The translations under genes and the position numbers were made by a program. Shown here one piece after another: positions 1 through 8,970 of a DNA stretch of 64,000 bases (positions are counted from its first letter, which is position 1; every line of letters starts with the position of its first letter). The DNA lies in contig NZ_QKYW01000012.1 in the NCBI RefSeq assembly GCF_003253735.1, positions 103,354 to 167,353 on the forward strand, in the 5' to 3' direction. A model generated the notes under the pieces. It was given only the letters and a program-made list of their open reading frames with translations, was not told where the DNA came from and searched no databases. The DNA is from Pseudomonas sp. URMO17WK12:I2. GTDB lineage: Bacteria; Pseudomonadota; Gammaproteobacteria; Pseudomonadales; Pseudomonadaceae.

Positions 1-66
1 AGATATAGGCGGAACTGGCTGTGTGCCACATGGGTCTAGGATGATGGTTGATAAGGAGATACCAAA

Positions 67-468
67 ATGACCAAATCCCCGTTCTTTCGTCGTCTGGCTG
101 CCATGCTGGCAGTGTTCCATGTCCTGATGATCGCCCAGGTTCCACTCGCCAATGCCGCGATGATCGGCACGGGTGAAGTGCTGACCGAACAGCAACAGCA
201 GGTCGACCGTCAGCAACTGCTGTCGATGCTCGATGATCAGCAGGTCAAGGACAAGCTGCTCGCCATGGGTGTGGAGCGTGATCAGGTAGAGAACCGCATC
301 AACAACCTGACCAGCGCCGAACTCGCGCAATTCAACCAGCAACTGTCTGAGGCTCCGGCTGGCGCCGGTATCGTGGGCATCATCGTGTTGTTCTTGGTGA
401 TCTTCATCATCACCGATATGCTCTGCGCCACCGACATCTTCAGTTTCGTGAAATGCGTAAATCGTTAA
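67..468 (+). CDS. PA2779-family small membrane protein
   Basis: Protein of 133 aa with a hydrophobic N-terminal segment (about residues 8-30, ending in an ANA-like cleavage site), a Gln-rich central region (residues 40-95), and a second strongly hydrophobic segment near residues 99-120 with two Cys residues after it. The start is preceded by AAGGAG seven bases upstream. It overlaps the next gene by 16 nt, so the two are translationally coupled. The same pairing occurs in P. aeruginosa as PA2779/PA2778. Function is unknown; the layout (exported small protein next to a C39-type peptidase) suggests a partner or substrate of the peptidase, but that is inference. Confidence 0.8.
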   Translation: MTKSPFFRRLAAMLAVFHVLMIAQVPLANAAMIGTGEVLTEQQQQVDRQQLLSMLDDQQVKDKLLAMGVERDQVENRINNLTSAELAQFNQQLSEAPAGAGIVGIIVLFLVIFIITDMLCATDIFSFVKCVNR

Positions 469-1412
469 GACTGCTCTGCGCTTCACTTCTGATCGTCCTG
501 CTCAGTGCATGCGCCAGGTCCCCGGTGTTGTCACCGGAGGCCCAGCGCCTGCCTGAGCGGGTCGAGCTCAGCAGCGTTCCCTTCTATCCGCAGACCGCCT
601 ATCAGTGTGGGCCGGCCGCCCTGGCGACCATGCTCAACCAGCGCGGTGTGCTGACTACCCCCGGCTTCCTGCAGGATCAGGTCTACATTCCCGGTCGTGA
701 AGGCAGCCTGCAGGTCGAGATGGTCGCCGCCGCGCGGGCCCATGACCTGCTCGTCTACCCGCTCAAGCCAAAGCTCGATGCGCTTCTCGCCGAAGTGGCC
801 GCCGGCAACCCCGTGCTGGTGCTGCAGAACCTGGGTTTCGACTGGTACCCGCAATGGCACTTCGCGGTGCTGGTGGGGTACGACCGTCGTGAGGAGACGC
901 TGATCCTGCGTTCCGGTACCACGCGCCGCTGGGTGACCGCGTTCGCCGCTTTCGACAAGACCTGGGCCCGTGGCAATCGCTGGGCTGTGGTGACGCTGCC
1001 GCCGGACACCCTGCCGGCCACGGCCGAGCCGACCGTATGGCTCAAGGCTGCGGCGGATCTGGAAGAGGTCGGCCGCAAGGATGTCGCCCAGCACGCCTAC
1101 CGCACCGCGACCCAGCGCTGGCCCGAACAGGCTGTGGCCTGGTTCGCCCTGGCCAACAGTCGTTATGCCGGTGGCGACCTGCGCGGCGCTGAAGCGGCGT
1201 TTCGCGAGAGCGTAAAGCGCCAGGCGGATTTCGCGCCCGGCTGGTTCAATCTCTCCCAGGTGCTCGACGAGCGCGGCTGCAAGGCCGAAGCCGCCAGCGC
1301 TCGGCAGTGCGCCCAGCGCCTGAAGCCGGATGACAAGCGCTTCAATGTCACCGGCAAGCAGGGTAGCGTCAGCGAGCAGTGCGCGGCGCCTGTGGTCTGT
1401 CCGGTTCAGTAG
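453..1412 (+). CDS. PA2778-type C39-family cysteine peptidase lipoprotein with TPR
   Basis: Protein of 319 aa. The N-terminus is a lipoprotein signal (hydrophobic run, then LLSAC with the lipobox Cys near residue 20). A papain-like C39 fold is suggested by TAYQCGPAALATML (catalytic Cys) and WHFAVLVGYD (His). The C-terminal third (about 195-290) has TPR-like helices (AWFALANSRYAGGD, APGWFNLSQVL). It probably acts in the periplasm, membrane anchored. It is coupled to the upstream small membrane protein and followed directly by a rho-independent terminator. Substrate unknown. Confidence 0.8.
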   Translation: MRKSLRLLCASLLIVLLSACARSPVLSPEAQRLPERVELSSVPFYPQTAYQCGPAALATMLNQRGVLTTPGFLQDQVYIPGREGSLQVEMVAAARAHDLLVYPLKPKLDALLAEVAAGNPVLVLQNLGFDWYPQWHFAVLVGYDRREETLILRSGTTRRWVTAFAAFDKTWARGNRWAVVTLPPDTLPATAEPTVWLKAAADLEEVGRKDVAQHAYRTATQRWPEQAVAWFALANSRYAGGDLRGAEAAFRESVKRQADFAPGWFNLSQVLDERGCKAEAASARQCAQRLKPDDKRFNVTGKQGSVSEQCAAPVVCPVQ

Positions 1413-1431
1413 CGATTGATGCGGGAAAACA

Positions 1432-1459
1432 AACGGCGCTCATCGAGCGCCGTTTTTGT
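1432..1459 (+). terminator. Rho-independent terminator after the C39 peptidase gene
   Basis: Perfect 9-bp stem AACGGCGCT/AGCGCCGTT with a 5-nt loop, followed by a T-run. It lies 20 nt after the stop codon. Confidence 0.85.
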
Positions 1460-1528
1460 TGGTGTCTCAAATAGAGTAGGGCGCGAGCCCACACTGATCT
1501 GGAAAACACTACATCAGCGGGAGCGCCA

Positions 1529-1835
1529 ACCTTGCGAATTTCGCGGGCATGGCCCGCTCCCGCAGGTTAGTCCGTAGGGCGGACTCAGGAGCGTCAGCGA
1601 ACAGTCCGCCGGTTCATGCCCAGTTCGACGCCCCAACCCGCGCCGGGCTCTTTAAAGGCGTACTGCTTCGCGAGTACGCCCTACAACGCTGACTCGTAGG
1701 ATGGGCCGGGCCGGCGACAGTCCATCAATACCTCCATTGAGATACAAATCGGCTCACAGTGCTTCCCACTCTGGACGCAATACCCATCCGCGTAGCCTGG
1801 GTTGAGCGAAGCGACACCCAGCGATCGCAGATCGG
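1529..1835. repeat. REP-like and other extragenic palindromic repeats
   Basis: This 300-bp gene-free stretch holds several short GC-rich palindromes of the kind scattered between pseudomonad genes: GCGGGCATGGCCCGC at about 1543-1557, resembling the P. putida REP core; GTAGGGCGGAC near 1574 with a partial inverse near 1670-1682; and a GGGTTGAGCGAAGCGACACCC motif near 1800-1820. No coding region is supported. Confidence 0.55.
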
Positions 1836-1913
1836 TCGGCGCCGGAGGGCGAGGCAACTCCACCACCAAACCCAAAAAACTCAGTTTTTTTAGTCAGTTA
1901 GGGAAAAAAGGTG

Positions 1914-1941
1914 TTGACTCTTTTTCGCGGCTCCGTAGAAT
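1914..1941 (+). promoter_or_regulatory. Sigma-70 promoter of tRNA-Val
   Basis: TTGACT and TAGAAT hexamers separated by 16 bp, 13 bp before the tRNA. A GC-rich discriminator follows, as is common at stringently controlled tRNA promoters. Confidence 0.75.
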
Positions 1942-1954
1942 GCGCACCCACAGC

Positions 1955-2031
1955 AGGCACATAGCTCAGTTGGTTAGAGCACCACCTTGACATGGTGGGG
2001 GTCGTTGGTTCGAATCCAATTGTGCCTACCA
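1955..2031 (+). tRNA. tRNA-Val (anticodon GAC)
   Basis: A 77-nt cloverleaf. Acceptor AGGCACA pairs with TGTGCCT; the anticodon stem CACCT-type arm carries loop TTGACAT (anticodon GAC); the T arm contains GGTTCGAATCC; CCA is encoded. It has its own promoter upstream and a terminator just downstream. Confidence 0.95.
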
Positions 2032-2040
2032 AATTTTTTT

Positions 2041-2069
2041 AAATGGTCGCTTCGGCGGCCATTTTTTTT
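2041..2069 (+). terminator. Rho-independent terminator after tRNA-Val
   Basis: Stem ATGGTCGC/GCGGCCAT (one G-U pair) with a TTCG tetraloop, followed by eight T residues. Confidence 0.85.
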
Positions 2070-2324
2070 GCTTGTCGTTTTTTGCGTTTCGGTCTTGAGC
2101 TGCGCTCGGCGTTTCGGAAACTTTCGAAAATGGCCGGTTCGCCTTGTCAGACCCGTGCGATTCTGAAAGCATCCACCGTTTTACATCCTCCAGTGACTGC
2201 GGTTCGTTCTCGGTTGGCCTCACGGCCCCTGCCTCTGTATGGCAGATACGCCACCGGATCGCTTACTGGCTCATCCCAACCCATGTGGCCTTTGGTAGAG
2301 GTCACCACTAGGAGAGGAGGCGCC

Positions 2325-4247
2325 ATGCCCACCATTACTCTTCCCGATGGCAGTCAACGTTCGTTCGATCACCCGGTTTCCGTACTCGAGGTGGCGCAAT
2401 CCATTGGCGCCGGCCTGGCCAAGGCCACCGTCGCCGGCAAGGTCGACGGTCGTCTGGTTGATGCCTGCGACCTGATCGAAAGCGATGCGACCCTGCAGAT
2501 CATCACGCCCAAGGATCAGGAGGGTGTCGAGATCATCCGCCACTCCTGCGCCCACCTGATCGGTCATGCGGTCAAGCAGCTGTACCCGACTGCGCGCATG
2601 GTCATCGGCCCGGTCATCGACGATGGCTTCTATTACGACATCGCCTACGAGCGCCCCTTCACGCCGGATGACGTCACCGCCATCGAAGCGCGGATGAAAG
2701 AGCTGATCGACAAGGAATATGACGTCATCAAGAAGGTGACGCCGCGCGCCGCCGTCATCGACGTGTTCAAGTCCCGTAACGAAGACTACAAGCTGCGCCT
2801 GGTCGACGACATGCCGGACGAGCAGGCCATGGGCCTGTACTACCACGAAGAGTACGTGGACATGTGCCGCGGCCCGCACGTGCCCAACACCCGCTTCCTC
2901 AAGGCATTCAAGCTGACCAAACTGTCCGGCGCCTATTGGCGTGGCGATGCCAAGAACGAGCAGCTGCAGCGTGTGTACGGCACCGCCTGGGCGGACAAGA
3001 AGCAGCTGGCGGCGTACATCCAGCGCATCGAAGAAGCCGAGAAGCGTGACCACCGCAAGATCGGCAAGCAACTCGATCTCTTCCACCTGCAGGAAGAAGC
3101 GCCGGGCATGGTGTTCTGGCACGCCAACGGCTGGACCGTCTATCAGGTGCTCGAGCAGTACATGCGCCAGGTGCAGCGCGAGCACGGCTATTCGGAAATC
3201 AAGACCCCGCAGGTCGTCGACCGCATCCTCTGGGAGCGCTCCGGCCACTGGTCCAACTATGCCGAGAACATGTTCACCACCTCGTCGGAAAGCCGCGACT
3301 ACGCGGTAAAGCCGATGAACTGCCCGTGCCACGTGCAGGTGTTCAACCAGGGCCTGAAGTCCTACCGCGACCTGCCGCTGCGTCTCGCCGAGTTCGGTGC
3401 CTGCCACCGTAACGAGCCGTCCGGCGCGCTGCACGGCATCATGCGCGTGCGGGGCTTCGTGCAGGATGATGCGCACATCTTCTGTACCGAAGAGCAGGTG
3501 AAGAAGGAAGCGGCCGACTTCATCAAGCTGACCCTGGATGTCTACAAGGATTTCGGCTTCAGCGATATCGCCATGAAGCTCTCGACTCGCCCCGCCAAGC
3601 GCGTGGGTTCCGAGGAGCTGTGGGATCGCGCCGAGAGTGCGTTGGCCGATGCGCTGAACGAGTCGGGCCTGGAGTGGGAATACCAGCCGGGCGAGGGCGC
3701 CTTCTACGGTCCGAAGATCGAGTTCACCCTGCGTGACTGCCTCGGCCGTAACTGGCAGTGCGGCACCCTGCAGTACGACCCGAACCTGCCGGAGCGCCTG
3801 GACGCCAGCTATATCGCTGAAGATAACAGCCGTGTGCGCCCGGTCATGCTGCACCGCGCCATCCTCGGCTCGTTCGAGCGCTTCATCGGCATGCTGATCG
3901 AGCACTACGCGGGTGTGTTCCCTGCCTGGCTGTCGCCGACGCAGGCGGTGGTGATGAATATCACCGACAAACAGGCCGATTTCGCGCTCGAAGTTGAAAA
4001 AATGTTGAGTCAGAGCGGGTTTCGTGCCAAGTCCGACTTGAGGAACGAGAAGATAGGCTTTAAAATCCGTGAGCATACTTTGCTCAAGGTTCCCTATCTG
4101 CTGGTCATCGGTGATCGGGAAGTCGAGACAAGAACTGTCGCTGTGCGCACTCGTGAGGGTGCCGATCTGGGCTCCATGCCCGTCGCTCAATTCACTGAAT
4201 TGCTCGCGCAAGCGGTTTCCCGGCGTGGTCGCCAAGATTTGGAGTAA
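2325..4247 (+). CDS. thrS: Threonyl-tRNA synthetase
   Basis: Class II synthetase of 640 aa that charges tRNA-Thr in the cytoplasm. TGS domain at residues 1-60 (MPTITLPDGSQ), then the editing domain with HSCAHLIGHA, then the catalytic core (motif 2 around FGACHRNEPSGALHGIMRVRGF, motif 3 HRAILGSFERFIG) and the C-terminal anticodon-binding domain. The start was placed at 2325 because of a strong AGGAGAGGAGG ribosome site just upstream and the family length; an upstream in-frame extension to 2043 reads through the tRNA terminator and is not credible. The leader between 2070 and 2324 is about 250 nt and holds no gene; it could carry ThrS autoregulation, but I see no tRNA-like fold I can defend. 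First gene of the thrS-infC-rpmI-rplT operon. Confidence 0.98.
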   Translation: MPTITLPDGSQRSFDHPVSVLEVAQSIGAGLAKATVAGKVDGRLVDACDLIESDATLQIITPKDQEGVEIIRHSCAHLIGHAVKQLYPTARMVIGPVIDDGFYYDIAYERPFTPDDVTAIEARMKELIDKEYDVIKKVTPRAAVIDVFKSRNEDYKLRLVDDMPDEQAMGLYYHEEYVDMCRGPHVPNTRFLKAFKLTKLSGAYWRGDAKNEQLQRVYGTAWADKKQLAAYIQRIEEAEKRDHRKIGKQLDLFHLQEEAPGMVFWHANGWTVYQVLEQYMRQVQREHGYSEIKTPQVVDRILWERSGHWSNYAENMFTTSSESRDYAVKPMNCPCHVQVFNQGLKSYRDLPLRLAEFGACHRNEPSGALHGIMRVRGFVQDDAHIFCTEEQVKKEAADFIKLTLDVYKDFGFSDIAMKLSTRPAKRVGSEELWDRAESALADALNESGLEWEYQPGEGAFYGPKIEFTLRDCLGRNWQCGTLQYDPNLPERLDASYIAEDNSRVRPVMLHRAILGSFERFIGMLIEHYAGVFPAWLSPTQAVVMNITDKQADFALEVEKMLSQSGFRAKSDLRNEKIGFKIREHTLLKVPYLLVIGDREVETRTVAVRTREGADLGSMPVAQFTELLAQAVSRRGRQDLE

Positions 4248-4249
4248 TC

Positions 4250-4798
4250 ATTATTAAGCGTGAAATGAGACAAGATAAACGAGCTGCACCGAAGGCTCCG
4301 ATCAACGAGAATATCTCGGCACGCGAGGTTCGGTTAATTGGCGCTGAAGGCGAGCAGATTGGCATCGTCTCTATTGATGAAGCGCTTAGAATTGCCGAAG
4401 AGGCGAAGCTCGATCTGGTGGAAATCTCTGCCGACGCGCTTCCCCCGGTGTGCAGGATCATGGACTACGGCAAGCACCTCTTCGAGAAGAAGAAGCAAGC
4501 CGCTATTGCCAAGAAAAACCAGCACCAGCAGCAGATTAAAGAAATCAAGTTTCGTCCAGGGACGGAAGATGGGGATTACCAGGTAAAACTACGCAACCTG
4601 GTACGTTTCCTGATGGAAGGGGACAAGGCCAAGATCTCTCTGAGATTCCGTGGTCGTGAGATGGCCCACCAGGAGCTGGGGATGGAACTGTTGAAGCGGG
4701 TCGAAGCTGACCTTGCCGAACACGGTACCGTCGAACAGCATCCTAAGATGGAAGGACGCCAACTAATGATGGTCATCGCTCCCAAGCGCAAGAAATAA
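4250..4798 (+). CDS. infC: Translation initiation factor IF-3 (AUU start)
   Basis: IF-3 of 182 aa, which binds the 30S subunit and checks initiator tRNA/start codon pairing. The start is inferred as ATT at 4250: GGAG lies five bases before it and reading gives (M)IKREMRQDKRAAPKAPINENI, matching the family N-terminus; the first ATG (4265) would cut off conserved residues and has no ribosome site. ATT at 4253 is the alternative. A rare AUU start is known in infC and lets IF-3 repress its own translation. The gene begins 2 nt after the thrS stop. N-domain about 1-80, lysine-rich linker, C-domain with FRGREMAHQELG. Confidence 0.95.
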   Translation: MIKREMRQDKRAAPKAPINENISAREVRLIGAEGEQIGIVSIDEALRIAEEAKLDLVEISADALPPVCRIMDYGKHLFEKKKQAAIAKKNQHQQQIKEIKFRPGTEDGDYQVKLRNLVRFLMEGDKAKISLRFRGREMAHQELGMELLKRVEADLAEHGTVEQHPKMEGRQLMMVIAPKRKK

Positions 4799-4856
4799 CC
4801 TCCAGGGCACGGCAGGCCTTATGGTTATCTATATCAACTGAATGCGGAGTTCAAAC

Positions 4857-5051
4857 ATGCCAAAGATGAAGACCAAGAGCGGCGCTGCCAAGCGCTTTCT
4901 CAAAACAGCTGCGGGCTACAAGCACAAGCACGCTTTCAAAAGCCACATCCTGACCAAGATGTCTACCAAGCGTAAGCGTCAACTTCGCGGTAGCGAACTG
5001 ATGCATCCGTCGGACAAGGCAAAAGTCGAGCGCATGCTGCGCGTTCGTTAA
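4857..5051 (+). CDS. rpmI: 50S ribosomal protein L35
   Basis: Basic 64-aa protein beginning MPKMKTKSGAAKRF, the standard L35 N-terminus. The start at 4857 follows CGGAG by seven bases; an in-frame ATG at 4842 adds five non-conserved residues. In other bacteria L20 represses rpmI and rplT through the infC-rpmI leader; the 58-nt spacer here is the place to look for such a site. Confidence 0.97.
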   Translation: MPKMKTKSGAAKRFLKTAAGYKHKHAFKSHILTKMSTKRKRQLRGSELMHPSDKAKVERMLRVR

Positions 5052-5076
5052 TCGGTCAAGATAGAGGAAATTACTC

Positions 5077-5433
5077 ATGGCTCGTGTTAAGCGTGGCGTT
5101 ATTGCCCGTGCTCGTCACAAAAAAATTCTGAAACTGGCTAAAGGTTACTACGGCGCACGTTCGCGTGTATTCCGTGTTGCCAAGCAGGCTGTCATCAAGG
5201 CTGGTCAATATGCCTACCGTGACCGTCGTCAGAAAAAACGTCAGTTCCGCGCTCTGTGGATCGCTCGTATCAACGCTGGTGCTCGCGTCAACGGTCTGTC
5301 CTACAGCCGCCTGATCGCTGGCCTGAAAAAAGCGTCGATCGAAATCGACCGTAAGGTTCTGGCTGATCTGGCAGTGAACGAAAAAGCGGCGTTTGCTGCG
5401 ATTGTCGAGAAAGCGAAAGCCGTACTGGCTTAA
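5077..5433 (+). CDS. rplT: 50S ribosomal protein L20
   Basis: Protein of 118 aa starting MARVKRGVIARARHKKILK, the basic L20 N-terminal tail, followed by the globular C-terminal domain (SYSRLIAGLKKA). It is an early assembly protein binding 23S rRNA and is the known autogenous repressor of this operon in other bacteria. Start preceded by AGAGGA. Confidence 0.98.
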   Translation: MARVKRGVIARARHKKILKLAKGYYGARSRVFRVAKQAVIKAGQYAYRDRRQKKRQFRALWIARINAGARVNGLSYSRLIAGLKKASIEIDRKVLADLAVNEKAAFAAIVEKAKAVLA

Positions 5434-5445
5434 GTCCCCGACAAT

Positions 5446-5509
5446 CACCGGGCTCGCCCGGTGCTAAACGTCACCAATAGGGGAAGAGCCTTCAAGCTCT
5501 TCCCCTATT
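5446..5509 (+). promoter_or_regulatory. Tandem hairpins in the rplT-pheS spacer (possible attenuator)
   Basis: Two stable hairpins fill the 95-nt spacer: CACCGGG/CCCGGTG (5446-5463) and a perfect 14-bp stem (5476-5489 with 5496-5509, 6-nt loop). The second is followed by only two or three T residues, so it could be a weak terminator, an attenuator, or an RNA processing site separating ribosomal-protein from pheST expression. No PheM-like Phe-rich leader peptide is evident. Confidence 0.6.
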
Positions 5510-5528
5510 TCGTATCTGGAGTCTGTAA

Positions 5529-6545
5529 ATGGAAAATCTGGATGTGCTGGTCTCGCAAGCGCTTGAGGCCGTTAGCCACACCGACGATGTGAATGCCCTT
5601 GAACAACTGCGGGTTCACTATCTGGGCAAGAAAGGCGAGCTGACCCAGGTCATGAAGACTCTGGGCAATTTGTCCGCTGAAGAGCGTCCCAAGGCGGGCG
5701 CGCTGATCAACTCGGCCAAGGAGCGCGTTCAAGACGCCCTCAACAGCCGCAAGGAAATTCTCGAGTCGGCTGCGCTGAGTGCCAAGCTCGCGGCCGAGCG
5801 TATCGATGTCACCCTGCCGGGCCGTGGCCAGGCATCCGGTGGTTTGCACCCGGTTACCCGTACCCTGGAGCGCGTAGAGCAGTTCTTTACCCGCATTGGT
5901 TACGGCATCGCCGAAGGCCCCGAAGTGGAGAACGACTACCACAACTTCGAGGCGCTCAACATTCCGGGCCACCACCCGGCGCGTGCCATGCACGACACCT
6001 TCTATTTCAACGCCAACATGCTGCTGCGCACCCATACCTCGCCGGTCCAGGTGCGCACCATGGAGTCCCAGCAGCCGCCGATCCGTATCGTCTGCCCGGG
6101 CCGCGTGTACCGTTGCGATTCCGATATCACCCATTCGCCGATGTTCCACCAGGTCGAGGGCCTGCTGGTCGACGAGGGCGTGAGCTTTGCCGACCTCAAG
6201 GGCACCATCGAAGAGTTCCTTCGCGTGTTCTTCGAGAAACCCCTGGGCGTGCGTTTCCGCCCTTCGTTCTTCCCGTTCACCGAGCCGTCGGCCGAAGTCG
6301 ACATGCAGTGCGTGATGTGCAGCGGCAAAGGCTGCCGCGTGTGCAAGCAGACCGGCTGGCTGGAAGTGATGGGCTGCGGCATGGTGCACCCGAACGTACT
6401 GCGCATGAGCGGCATCGACCCGGAAAAATACTCCGGCTTCGCCTTCGGCATGGGTGTCGAGCGCCTGGCCATGCTGCGCTACGGCGTCAACGATTTACGA
6501 CTGTTCTTCGATAACGATCTGCGGTTCCTGGCGCAATTTCGCTAG
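5529..6545 (+). CDS. pheS: Phenylalanyl-tRNA synthetase alpha subunit
   Basis: Catalytic alpha chain (338 aa) of the alpha2beta2 PheRS. N-terminal coiled coil (residues 1-90), then the class II core: motif 1 near residue 105-130 (GLHPVTRTLE), HDTFYF, motif 2 (GRVYRCDSDITHSPMFHQVEG) and motif 3 (GFAFGMGVERLAMLRYG). Start preceded by TGGAG. It is followed by pheT after 46 nt. Confidence 0.98.
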   Translation: MENLDVLVSQALEAVSHTDDVNALEQLRVHYLGKKGELTQVMKTLGNLSAEERPKAGALINSAKERVQDALNSRKEILESAALSAKLAAERIDVTLPGRGQASGGLHPVTRTLERVEQFFTRIGYGIAEGPEVENDYHNFEALNIPGHHPARAMHDTFYFNANMLLRTHTSPVQVRTMESQQPPIRIVCPGRVYRCDSDITHSPMFHQVEGLLVDEGVSFADLKGTIEEFLRVFFEKPLGVRFRPSFFPFTEPSAEVDMQCVMCSGKGCRVCKQTGWLEVMGCGMVHPNVLRMSGIDPEKYSGFAFGMGVERLAMLRYGVNDLRLFFDNDLRFLAQFR

Positions 6546-6591
6546 TTACGCCCGCACTTTGTAATCGAATTCGATCAGGAGAACAGACAGT

Positions 6592-8967
6592 ATGAAATTC
6601 AGTGAACAGTGGCTGCGCAGCTGGGTAAGCCCACAGGCTAGCCGTGACGAACTGGTGGCGCGCCTGTCCATGGCCGGCCTCGAGGTCGACAGCGTCAGCC
6701 CGGTTGCCGGTGCCTTCAGCGGCGTGATCGTCGGTGAGGTGCTGAGCACCGAGCAGCACCCCGATGCCGACAAACTGCGCGTATGCCAGGTCAGCAACGG
6801 CAGCGAAACCTTTCAGGTGGTGTGCGGCGCGCCCAACGTGCGCCCCGGCCTGAAGATCCCGTTCGCCACCATCGGTGCCGAACTGCCCGGCGACTTCAAG
6901 ATCAAGAAGGCCAAGCTGCGCGGCGTCGAGTCCAACGGCATGCTCTGCTCGGCCTCCGAGCTGCAGATCAGCGACGACAACGACGGCCTGCTGGAACTGC
7001 CGGCCGATGCGCCGGTGGGCCAGGACATCCGCGAGTACTTCGAACTCGATGACGTCAGCATCGAGGTCGACCTGACCCCCAACCGCGGTGACTGTCTGTC
7101 GCTGGCCGGTCTGGCCCGTGAAGTCGGCGCGCTGTACGACGCGCCGGTCACTCGCCCGCACGTCGCTGCAGTCGCGCCGGCCCACGACGAAGTACGCCCG
7201 GTCGAGGTGTTGGCCCCGCAAGCCTGCCCGCGTTACCTGGGCCGCGTGGTGCGCAACGTCGACCTGTCCAAGCCGACGCCGCGCTGGATGGTCGAGCGCC
7301 TGCGCCGCGCCGACGTGCGCAGCATCGATGCCGCCGTCGACATCACCAACTACGTGATGCTCGAACTCGGCCAGCCGATGCATGCCTTCGACCTCAACGT
7401 GATCCAGGGCGGCATCCGTGTGCGCATGGCCGAAGAGGGCGAGAAGCTGGTGCTGCTCGATGGCCAGGAAGTGACCCTGCGCGCCGACACCCTGGTGATC
7501 GCCGACCACCAACGCGCCCTGGCCATCGCCGGCGTGATGGGCGGCGAGCACAGCGGTGTCAGCGACACCACCCGCGATCTGTTCCTGGAAAGCGCCTTCT
7601 TCGACACCATCGCCCTGGCTGGCAAGGCCCGTTCCTACGGCCTGCACACCGATTCCTCGCACCGCTTCGAGCGTGGCGTTGACTCGCAACTGGCCCGCGA
7701 AGCCATGGAACGCGCCACCGCGCTGCTGCTGGAGATCGTGGGCGGTGAAGCCGGCCCGATCATCGAGGCGGTGGACGAGGCGCAGTTGCCGAACGTCGCG
7801 CCGATCAGCCTGCGTGCCGAGCGCGTCGAGCAGATGCTCGGCCTCAAGCTCGACGACGCGCTGATCGTCAAGCTGCTCGGCGCCCTGGGCCTGGGCGTAG
7901 AAGGTGGAGCAGGGCAGTGGCAGGTCAAGGTGCCGAGCCACCGCTTCGACATCAGCCTGGAAGTCGACCTGATCGAAGAGCTGGCCCGCCTGTACGGCTA
8001 CAACCGCCTGCCGGTTCGTTACCCGCAAGCGCGCCTGGCGCCGCAGACCAAGGCCGAGGCCGTGGCGGACCTGCCGGTGCTGCGCCGTCTGCTGGTGGCT
8101 CGCGGTTACCAGGAAGCGATCACCTACAGCTTCATCGATCCCAAGCTGTTCGAGCTGTTCAGCCCGGGAGTGCAGCCGCTGACTCTGGCCAACCCGATCT
8201 CCGCCGACATGGCCGCCATGCGTGCCTCGCTGTGGCCGGGTCTGGTCAAGGCGGTGGAGCACAACCTCAACCGTCAGCAGTCGCGCGTGCGCCTGTTCGA
8301 AAGCGGCCTGCGCTTCGTTGGTCAGCTGGATGAACTCAAGCAAGAGCCAATGCTCGCCGGCGTAATCACCGGCAGCCGTCTGCCGGAAAGCTGGGCCCAT
8401 GGCCGTGACGGCGTGGACTTCTTCGACGCCAAGGCCGACGTGGAAGCGCTGCTGGCCGCCGCCGGTGATGCCGCAAGCTTCGCCTTCGTACCGGGCGAGC
8501 ACAGCGCTTTGCATCCGGGCCAGACCGCGCGCATCGAGCGCGAAGGGCGGCTGGTCGGCTATGTGGGCGCCATTCACCCGGAGCTGGCCAGGACCCTCGG
8601 TATCGATCAGCCGCTGTTCCTGTTCGAACTGCTGCTGAGCGAAATTACCATTGGCCGCATGCCGGCATTCAAGGAGCTGTCGCGCTTCCCGGAAGTGCGT
8701 CGTGACCTGGCTTTGCTGGTCGACCGTGACGTGCCGGCCCAGAACCTGCTGGCCGACATTCGCGAGCAGGCGGGCGAGTGGCTGACCGACCTCAGGTTGT
8801 TTGACGTTTATCAGGGTAAAGGCATTGATCCGCTTAGAAAAAGCCTCGCGGTCGGCTTGACCTGGCAGCATCCATCGCGCACTCTAAATGACGATGAGGT
8901 GAGTACAGCCACGCAAAACATCCTTACCTCCCTGGAACAAAGGTTCAACGCCACGTTAAGGAACTAG
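6592..8967 (+). CDS. pheT: Phenylalanyl-tRNA synthetase beta subunit
   Basis: Beta chain of 791 aa. N-terminal OB/tRNA-binding region (residues 40-150, EQHPDADKLRVCQV), B3/B4 editing domains in the middle (NYVMLELGQPMHAFD; the editing pocket hydrolyses Tyr-tRNA-Phe), B5 DNA-binding-like fold, a pseudo-catalytic class II module (EEL ARLYGYN), and the C-terminal anticodon-binding ferredoxin-like domain (ELSRFPEVRRDLALLVDRDV). Ribosome site CAGGAGAA upstream. It is followed 3 nt later by ihfA. Confidence 0.98.
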   Translation: MKFSEQWLRSWVSPQASRDELVARLSMAGLEVDSVSPVAGAFSGVIVGEVLSTEQHPDADKLRVCQVSNGSETFQVVCGAPNVRPGLKIPFATIGAELPGDFKIKKAKLRGVESNGMLCSASELQISDDNDGLLELPADAPVGQDIREYFELDDVSIEVDLTPNRGDCLSLAGLAREVGALYDAPVTRPHVAAVAPAHDEVRPVEVLAPQACPRYLGRVVRNVDLSKPTPRWMVERLRRADVRSIDAAVDITNYVMLELGQPMHAFDLNVIQGGIRVRMAEEGEKLVLLDGQEVTLRADTLVIADHQRALAIAGVMGGEHSGVSDTTRDLFLESAFFDTIALAGKARSYGLHTDSSHRFERGVDSQLAREAMERATALLLEIVGGEAGPIIEAVDEAQLPNVAPISLRAERVEQMLGLKLDDALIVKLLGALGLGVEGGAGQWQVKVPSHRFDISLEVDLIEELARLYGYNRLPVRYPQARLAPQTKAEAVADLPVLRRLLVARGYQEAITYSFIDPKLFELFSPGVQPLTLANPISADMAAMRASLWPGLVKAVEHNLNRQQSRVRLFESGLRFVGQLDELKQEPMLAGVITGSRLPESWAHGRDGVDFFDAKADVEALLAAAGDAASFAFVPGEHSALHPGQTARIEREGRLVGYVGAIHPELARTLGIDQPLFLFELLLSEITIGRMPAFKELSRFPEVRRDLALLVDRDVPAQNLLADIREQAGEWLTDLRLFDVYQGKGIDPLRKSLAVGLTWQHPSRTLNDDEVSTATQNILTSLEQRFNATLRN

Positions 8968-8970
8968 CGT

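Noticed and set aside
2043..2324. N-terminal extension of thrS
   Set aside because: Begins in the tRNA-Val terminator and lacks homology; the strong ribosome site is at 2310-2320.
2271..4235. Long ORF of 654 aa antisense to thrS
   Set aside because: Mirror of a highly conserved, GC-rich gene; no ribosome site or known motif. The same holds for the 794-aa frame opposite pheT (6487-8871).
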